A DNA stretch of 10,000 bases from Gammaproteobacteria bacterium (lineage in GTDB: Bacteria; Pseudomonadota; Gammaproteobacteria; Arenicellales; JAHEKD01), in contig JAHEKD010000044.1 of the NCBI GenBank assembly GCA_024638545.1, positions 1-10,000 of the forward strand, read 5' to 3'. The notes below the pieces were generated by a model that saw only the letters and a program-made list of their open reading frames with translations, did not search any database and was not told the origin of the DNA. Both the position numbers and the translations under genes were made by a program. Shown here one piece after another: positions 1 to 5,500 of the stretch; the stretch's first letter is position 1; every line of letters begins with the position of its first letter.

Positions 1-592
1 GCCTTTCAGCCAGGAATCTGAGAATTATCGAAAAATCAGGGTGTTGTTATTAGACTGGTTTCAGGCAAATTCAAAACCCTTGAGCATCCTAAGCACCAGC
101 CGTGGTGACGGCAGGAGTCAATTTTTAGCCAATTTGGCGATAACTTTGTCTCAGGCCAATAAAAAGGTTTTGCTTATTGATGCTGACCTTCGTAACCCAA
201 CTCTGCAAAATGCATTCGCCATTGATAATTCATGCGGCCTCTCCGGATTATTGTCGGGACAGACAAAAGGCGAAGTATCGTTTGCAATCGAGGGATTCCC
301 CAATTTGAATGTCATCCCTTCAGGTCCACTGTCACCGAACCCACAGGAACTGTTATCACAGCCATTTTTTTCGGTTTTGCTGGAAAAAGCGGCCGAAACC
401 TTTGACATCGTGCTGATTGATACGCCCTCATTGCGACATTACAGCGATGCAGAATTAATCGCTTCAGTCTCCGGGGCAGCACTGATTCTGGCTAGAAAGA
501 ACCGCACCCGGGTTAAAGAGTTGAAAGAGGTGTGTGATCGCCTCAAATATCTTAATATTTCAACTATCGGAACGGTCTTGAGTACCCATTAA
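1..592 (+). CDS. epsG: EpsG-like exopolysaccharide chain-length tyrosine kinase / P-loop ATPase (5' partial)
   Basis: This is a cytoplasmic ATPase of the CpsD/CapB/EpsG (BY-kinase) family, which works with a Wzz-type inner-membrane chain-length protein to control exopolysaccharide polymer length. The frame is open to the left edge, and its first codons (from base 2) read PFSQESENYRKIR, a region that in EpsG proteins precedes the ATPase core. The true start therefore lies outside the window, and the GTG at 41 is probably internal. Visible motifs are a Walker A-like segment STSRGDGRSQ (about 92-121), Walker A' VLLIDADLRNP (167-199) and Walker B FDIVLIDTPS (401-430). The P-loop has GRS where most relatives have GKS/T; as I recall, EpsG members often carry R here. 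The C-terminus ends at STH with no tyrosine cluster, so autophosphorylation on a classical C-terminal tail is doubtful. A Wzz partner would be expected upstream, outside the window. Confidence 0.9.
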   Translation, partial: PFSQESENYRKIRVLLLDWFQANSKPLSILSTSRGDGRSQFLANLAITLSQANKKVLLIDADLRNPTLQNAFAIDNSCGLSGLLSGQTKGEVSFAIEGFPNLNVIPSGPLSPNPQELLSQPFFSVLLEKAAETFDIVLIDTPSLRHYSDAELIASVSGAALILARKNRTRVKELKEVCDRLKYLNISTIGTVLSTH

Positions 593-693
593 TCAGGCAG
601 GTTAATGATCTTACCTGCAGAAATCAAATTGTATGATTTTGACAACTAATCACCCATAATTTTTCGTCTAGAGTTCCAGATTGTTAACATAGG

Positions 694-711
694 TTATATT
701 AGCTAATATAA
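694..711. promoter_or_regulatory. Perfect 18-bp palindrome, candidate operator
   Basis: TTATATTAGCTAATATAA equals its own reverse complement over all 18 bases; the flanking bases (G at 693, A at 712) do not extend it. It lies 170 bases before the GTG start of the sugar transferase gene and overlaps a weak promoter-like pair. Perfect symmetry with no loop fits a dimeric DNA-binding protein site better than an RNA hairpin. The binding protein is unknown, and A+T-rich palindromes also arise by chance. Confidence 0.4.
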
Positions 712-813
712 AGTTGACTTGATCAGCATTTCAGTGGTAGTTTATCAGTGTGCTATAGAATAAACGGGAAGCGCACGCCAAAAAAAATTTATTAGTTTGT
801 TTTGGTATACGGT

Positions 814-837
814 ATTGGAGCCGAGTGGGGTTTCAAT
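814..837 (+). promoter_or_regulatory. Weak leader hairpin upstream of the sugar transferase gene
   Basis: ATTGGAGCC (814-822) can pair with GGTTTCAAT (829-837) across a 6-base loop, giving nine pairs of which two are G-U. There is no following T-run, so it is not an intrinsic terminator. It sits about 45 bases before the start codon and could be part of the untranslated leader. A role is not established. Confidence 0.2.
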
Positions 838-866
838 TGAGTAGGTAATTTATTATGGGTATTAGG

Positions 867-873
867 TAAGGGG
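867..873 (+). promoter_or_regulatory. Ribosome binding site for the GTG-started sugar transferase
   Basis: The purine-rich run TAAGGGG ends 8 bases before the GTG at 882. This supports the GTG start; the nearby ATG at 892 is out of frame. Confidence 0.65.
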
Positions 874-881
874 AAAATATC

Positions 882-2432
882 GTGAGGGAAAATGAACGAC
901 ATATTCGTGCGTTGGCGCAGGATGTGAGGGCGAGTTCGTCAAAAGAACAGACCAGCCATGCGAATAATTATTTTAGTAAAAAAAACGGCCTTACATATCG
1001 AACACTAGGCTTTTTTGAAAAGCACAGTCTGTTGATCAGTCAGATTAAAAATCTGATTGACGTCATCATAGTATTATTTAGCGCAACTGCTGCTTTTTTT
1101 ATCAAACAGGGCACGCTGAACTTTTCCACGGCTGATGGCTTTGCGGTATTGCTCATCATTTTACTGATGATGGTCATATTCACCCAGGCTGGATTATATC
1201 GCCACTGGCGTAGACGATCGATCTGGCTCGAGATTCGCACTCTGGCACTCTCATGGTTTATTGTAATATTAACCTTGTCATTAATCGCCTATGCGACAAA
1301 ATCAGGTGCGCTGGTATCCAGAGCCTGGATTTTTTCAACCTTCGGGCTGGCATTCATTTTCATGACGCTGGCCAGAGTGACCATCAAGGTTGTATTTCAT
1401 AAACTCTACACATCCGGTTTGTTCACCTCCAATGCGGTAATCTACGGTGCGGGTGAATTTGGTGGCAAGCTCACCCAATGGTTGAACCAGGCCGAGTGGG
1501 CCGGCGTCAAAGTGATTGGATTTTTTGATGACGATGAATCCAAACATAATACGACTAAAAATGGTCTGCCTGTTTTTGGCGGACTGCAAGAATTAAAATC
1601 CGCCTTTGAACGCCGTGAGCACCCCGGTCTGGATCTCCCGTTAGGGAACATCGAGCAAGTCTGGATTGCGCTGCCATCACACTCGCTCGCTCGCGGCAAC
1701 CAGATTATTAAAGCGCTCGAGAATTCACCGGCGCACATACATTATGTACCTGATCTGTCCGACTTCGACCTGATGAGCCAGTCCCTGGATATGATCGCCG
1801 GGATACCCGTTGTTAACTTGTCGGCCTCACCGATTGTGGGTACCGACAGCTTGATTAAAAATATCTTTGATAAACTTTTTTCAGCGCTGGTGCTGATTTT
1901 AATCTCGCCGCTGATGCTGCTTATCGCATTACTCATAAAACTGACTTCAAAGGGACCGGTTTTGTTTAAGCAGCGACGCTACGGGTTAGACGGCAAAGAT
2001 ATAGAAGTGTGGAAATTCAGAACCATGACCTGCTGTGAGAATGGCGACAATATCATTCAGGCGAAGAAAAACGATATCCGGATTACGGCAATTGGACGCT
2101 ATTTGCGCGCCTGGTCCCTGGATGAGTTGCCGCAATTTTTCAATGTTCTGCAGGGCAAGATGTCTGTAGTCGGGCCCCGCCCGCATGCAATAGCGCATAA
2201 CGAGCTCTATCGTAATGACATTTCGGAATACATGCGCAGACACATTGTCAAGCCGGGTATTACGGGCTGGGCGCAGATTAACGGTCTACGTGGTGAAACC
2301 GATACCGTGGAAAAAATGGAGCAGCGGGTAAATTTTGATCTTGAATATATTAGAAACTGGAGCTTCACATTTGATTTGTACATTGTTGTATTGACGGTGT
2401 TTAAAGGCTTCTTTAACAAAAACGCCTACTGA
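882..2432 (+). CDS. Exopolysaccharide biosynthesis polyprenyl glycosylphosphotransferase (undecaprenyl-phosphate sugar-1-phosphate transferase, WcaJ/EpsB type)
   Basis: This inner-membrane enzyme transfers a sugar-1-phosphate, probably glucose-1-phosphate, from a UDP-sugar to undecaprenyl phosphate, the first step of repeat-unit assembly. The 516 residues are a normal length for the family. The N-terminal half has about four hydrophobic segments (near 52-76, 82-105, 119-141, 147-170), then a Rossmann-like CoA_binding_3 region opening with AVIYGAGEFGG (about 185-195). The catalytic bacterial sugar transferase domain follows: a hydrophobic re-entrant-type helix with the SP pair (S343-P344), the KxTSxGPVLFKQxRxG motif (about 353-369), KFRTM (378-382), the Asp-Glu catalytic pair in SLDELPQ (D414-E415), MSVVGPRPH (about 427-435) and KPGITGWAQINGLRGET (457-473). 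The residues before SLDELPQ read RAW instead of the usual R-R/K-T. The GTG start is chosen for its Shine-Dalgarno site. Substrate sugar cannot be fixed from sequence. Confidence 0.96.
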   Translation: MRENERHIRALAQDVRASSSKEQTSHANNYFSKKNGLTYRTLGFFEKHSLLISQIKNLIDVIIVLFSATAAFFIKQGTLNFSTADGFAVLLIILLMMVIFTQAGLYRHWRRRSIWLEIRTLALSWFIVILTLSLIAYATKSGALVSRAWIFSTFGLAFIFMTLARVTIKVVFHKLYTSGLFTSNAVIYGAGEFGGKLTQWLNQAEWAGVKVIGFFDDDESKHNTTKNGLPVFGGLQELKSAFERREHPGLDLPLGNIEQVWIALPSHSLARGNQIIKALENSPAHIHYVPDLSDFDLMSQSLDMIAGIPVVNLSASPIVGTDSLIKNIFDKLFSALVLILISPLMLLIALLIKLTSKGPVLFKQRRYGLDGKDIEVWKFRTMTCCENGDNIIQAKKNDIRITAIGRYLRAWSLDELPQFFNVLQGKMSVVGPRPHAIAHNELYRNDISEYMRRHIVKPGITGWAQINGLRGETDTVEKMEQRVNFDLEYIRNWSFTFDLYIVVLTVFKGFFNKNAY

Positions 2433-2441
2433 TACTATCGA

Positions 2442-2447
2442 TATAAT
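2442..2447 (+). promoter_or_regulatory. Possible -10 box upstream of the large exported protein gene
   Basis: A consensus TATAAT lies 10 bases past the sugar transferase stop codon and 97 bases before the TTG start of the next gene. No matching -35 hexamer is present at 16-18 bases upstream and there is no extended -10 TG. In A+T-rich sequence this is weak evidence for a promoter. Confidence 0.2.
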
Positions 2448-2470
2448 ATCCAATCAATAATAAGTGCTCA

Positions 2471-2502
2471 ATATCCTGTTGGAGGGAATCAATACAGGAT
2501 AT
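2471..2502 (+). promoter_or_regulatory. 9-bp inverted repeat in the leader of the large exported protein gene
   Basis: ATATCCTGT (2471-2479) and ACAGGATAT (2494-2502) are perfect inverted copies separated by 14 bases. The loop contains GGAGGG, which resembles a Shine-Dalgarno site, but the only ATG downstream at 2501 gives a 12-codon frame. No T-run follows, so this is not a standard terminator. It could be an operator pair or an mRNA hairpin between the two genes. Confidence 0.35.
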
Positions 2503-2530
2503 GCATACAAAATATTGCTGTATATATTAC

Positions 2531-2536
2531 GGGGAA
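2531..2536 (+). promoter_or_regulatory. Ribosome binding site deciding a TTG start
   Basis: GGGGAA ends 7 bases before the TTG at 2544. An in-frame TAA at 2541-2543 lies directly before that TTG, so translation cannot begin further upstream in this frame. Confidence 0.6.
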
Positions 2537-2543
2537 TAAATAA

Positions 2544-5500
2544 TTGAAAACATCTATACATATAAGTTTGATCGTGCTGGCCATTGTGGCCTGCTCAACC
2601 GCTTCGGCTCAGGTACTGTTCGAAGATGTCACCGATACCGCAGGACCCTTTCACCGCGGTGAATCCTGGGGAGCGACATGGGGCGATTTTAATGGTGATA
2701 ATTGTCCCGATTTACTCGTCAACAATCACAGTCATAGAAACAGCTTGTGGCGCAATGACTGTCAGGGCGGCTTTACTGACGTCATGTTGACATACGATAT
2801 TGACAACATTTTTATCAGCGACACCAGTCAGGACACACATTCCTCGACATTTGCTGATGTCGATAACGACGGTGATCAGGATATACTTTCGCTGCGAAGT
2901 TCAAGCGGCGGCCGCGGCCAGCTGTTTATCACCAACAATGGCACTGGAGACGAGCAGGGTTCATCCTGGGGTTTAAATTCTTGCAATGGCGGACGTTTAG
3001 GCGCGTTTTTTGATTACGATAACGATGGCGATTTAGACATTTTTTGTTCTCGTGCCGGCTATACCTATGTATTCAGGCGAGATTCCGGCAACAGTTTCTC
3101 CAGGCAGGAATCGAGCGTGGGTATGGAAAACCAGTGCAGGAGTAACAACTATGTTCAGTTTGGCAATTTTTACACGCCCAGCGGCGGCCTGGATCTCTCC
3201 TGTGGTCGTCCAGGCACACAGCCGGAACGATTTTATGACATGTCATCCATACCTTTTAGTAATGTCACATCGATTAACTCGCCCAATATCAGTAATGTCA
3301 GCGACACTGTTTTTGCCGACTTCGATAACGATCTGGATGTGGACTGGTTTGCGCTTAAACATGCGGTTCGCCCATCCGGTGCGAGTCTAATCGGCAGCAA
3401 TAATGACAAGATTGAAAGCTGGATCATAGTCGATAAAAAATCCGGTCAGTCATTTACGGATAAAGGGTTTACATTTACCTCAACCGGAAATGTCACGATC
3501 GCCTACTCCGGCATCTCAAGAATTACGACTGCAAATCAGCCGGATAATGTATATATTGGTTCCTCAGGTTACAACCCGGGCTCTTTTCCGGCTGTTCTTG
3601 ACCCTAACAATACTGCCAACCAGGGGATATCAAACTCCTCAACAAAAGGATTTTTTATCGGCTATGATCCGTTCGCTCGGGAGTGGACTGCATTATTGCG
3701 AACGCGATCCGGGCATGAAGACGGCTATTTTGTGCTTGAAGGAACCAATATTTCCGAGCCGGTCATGTTTAACCTGGATAACCGTGATATAGCCTCAACA
3801 CCGCGAATGCATAACAATAACAACGGCACGCTAAGCACGCTGTTCGGCCTGGGTTTCACTGAGGCACTTTCTTGCGGCTCAATCGCTGCGGGCGACCTGG
3901 ACAATGATATGGATATTGATCTGTATCTGGCCTGCCGGCAGGGTGTTGAGAACCTGGAAAACATCATTTACTGGAACGATGGCGACGGCACCTTTACCAA
4001 GGGTGCCAACCATGGTGGAGAAGGCCCGGTTGGGGCGGGTCTGGACAGTTATGTGGGCGTCGCAGAATCAGTTGTAATTGCCGACTACGATACGGATGGC
4101 TTTCTTGACCTGTTTGTCACTAACGGAAACCTGTTAATGCCTCCAGACACAGGTGGTTCGGATGTATTGATTCGTAATAAAGGCGGTAATGGTAATTACT
4201 GGATTGAACTGGATTTGGTGGGTACTAATTCAAACCGCGACGGTGTCGGTGCCAAAGTGACGGCGACAGCAGGTGGCGTGACCCAGCTTAGAGAACAAAA
4301 TGGCGGTTATCATCGTGATTCGCAGAACCATACACGAATTCATTTCGGTTTGGGTCCAAACAACACCAGCGTGAACATCACGGTGGAGTGGCCGGACGGA
4401 TCGAGTGACACCTACAACAATGTTGCGGCGGACAGCCTCTATAAGGTCAACCAGGGTGGCAGCATCGTCCCCGCATCGGCCGGTCCGATGGTGGATTTTC
4501 CGGCACCGCAAGCGGGTGACGAGTGTGGTTCTCAAATCGTTGAGTCATCATCATCCAGGGCCATTCATCTATACAAGGATTGCGGTTCAGGGTTGTGGCA
4601 CTTACGAGCCGTTTCCGGTAACAGCCTGAGTAATATTAACTATTCGGGCACAATTGCGTCCGACCAGCCGATTAATATTGTTAATCGTATCAGCCTTGAG
4701 GGAAGCGATTTCGTAAATCAACCAACAGCTAGCGAAGTTGTGTTTTCATTAACAATGTCATTAACCGGCGAAGATGGATTTGATTTTAGCTTGACACCAG
4801 ATGTAAGTACTTGCTTTAACGTTGATTTACCGGGCAATGCCCAGGTTTTCGTCGGCGATGGCTATCATCTTCCTCAGCTGCCGGTTAACCTTGAAACGCT
4901 GGAGACATGTTTAAGCCTGACGTCAAGCGATGTGACTGTTTCAGAAGCTGCAGGTATGGCACAGGTTGACGTCACGCTGCTCGGCTCTTCCAGTCAAACC
5001 ATTACGGTTGATTATCAGACCGTTAACGGCAGCGCAACCGCCGGGCCAGATTATACCGGCGGGTCCGGCACACTGACGTTTAATCCGGGTGATACGGTCA
5101 AATCATTTAATATTCCGATCATCAATGACATGGATATTGAAGGCGATGAAACATTCAGCGTCGATTTCAGCAATGCCGTCGGTGCCGCATTGGCCACTTC
5201 ATCAATCACGGTCACAATTGAGGACAATGACCTTGCGCCATCGAATTGTGGCGAACCGGATATTGATACTGCTGTTGATCGAGAGATTTTTATCTGGAAA
5301 GACTGTGCAGGTAATAACGATGACTGGCATGTGATTGCTGCAGCTGGAGGTGGCTCCGTGATTACCTATGACGGTAATATTGCCACTGACCAGACATTCA
5401 GCATCGTTACACCGGTAAGCATCGAATCTTCCGATACGCTGGACAGCAGTGATCCACAACTGATCGTCTTCAATATGAGCATGGGTAACACCTGGCGTGA

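Larger units (their letters stand above)
593..881 (+). other. Intergenic region between the EpsG-like gene and the sugar transferase gene
   Basis: This A+T-rich gap of 289 bases has no credible coding frame; the longest ATG-started frame, at 605, is 14 codons. It contains a perfect 18-bp palindrome at 694-711, a weak hairpin at 814-837, and a 6-bp inverted repeat (GCAGGT 597-602 with ACCTGC 613-618) that is not followed by a T-run and so is not a convincing terminator. No strong sigma-70 promoter is visible. The best pair is TTGTTA at 681-686 with TAATAT at 704-709 (17-base spacer), which overlaps the palindrome. A length of 289 bases suggests that the downstream gene may have its own promoter instead of relying only on read-through. 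Confidence 0.6.

Noticed and set aside
41..592. GTG at 41 as the true start of the EpsG-like gene
   Set aside because: The frame is open to the left edge and the upstream codons encode the PFSQESENYRKIR region expected in EpsG proteins, so the gene is 5' partial.
597..618. Intrinsic terminator after the EpsG-like gene
   Set aside because: Only a 6-bp stem with a 10-base loop and no T-run.
605..649. 14-codon frame after the EpsG-like gene
   Set aside because: Too short, overlaps a weak inverted repeat, and no supporting context.
714..759. TTGACT (714-719) with TATAGA (754-759) as a promoter
   Set aside because: The spacer is 34 bases, far from the 16-18 that sigma-70 promoters need.
764..800. 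Cyclic-di-GMP riboswitch around GCGCACGCCA
   Set aside because: The surrounding sequence lacks the conserved GEMM core and its two paired helices.
2501..2539. 12-codon ATG frame before the large exported protein
   Set aside because: Shine-Dalgarno-like GGAGGG is 14 bases away, too far, and the product is not recognisable.
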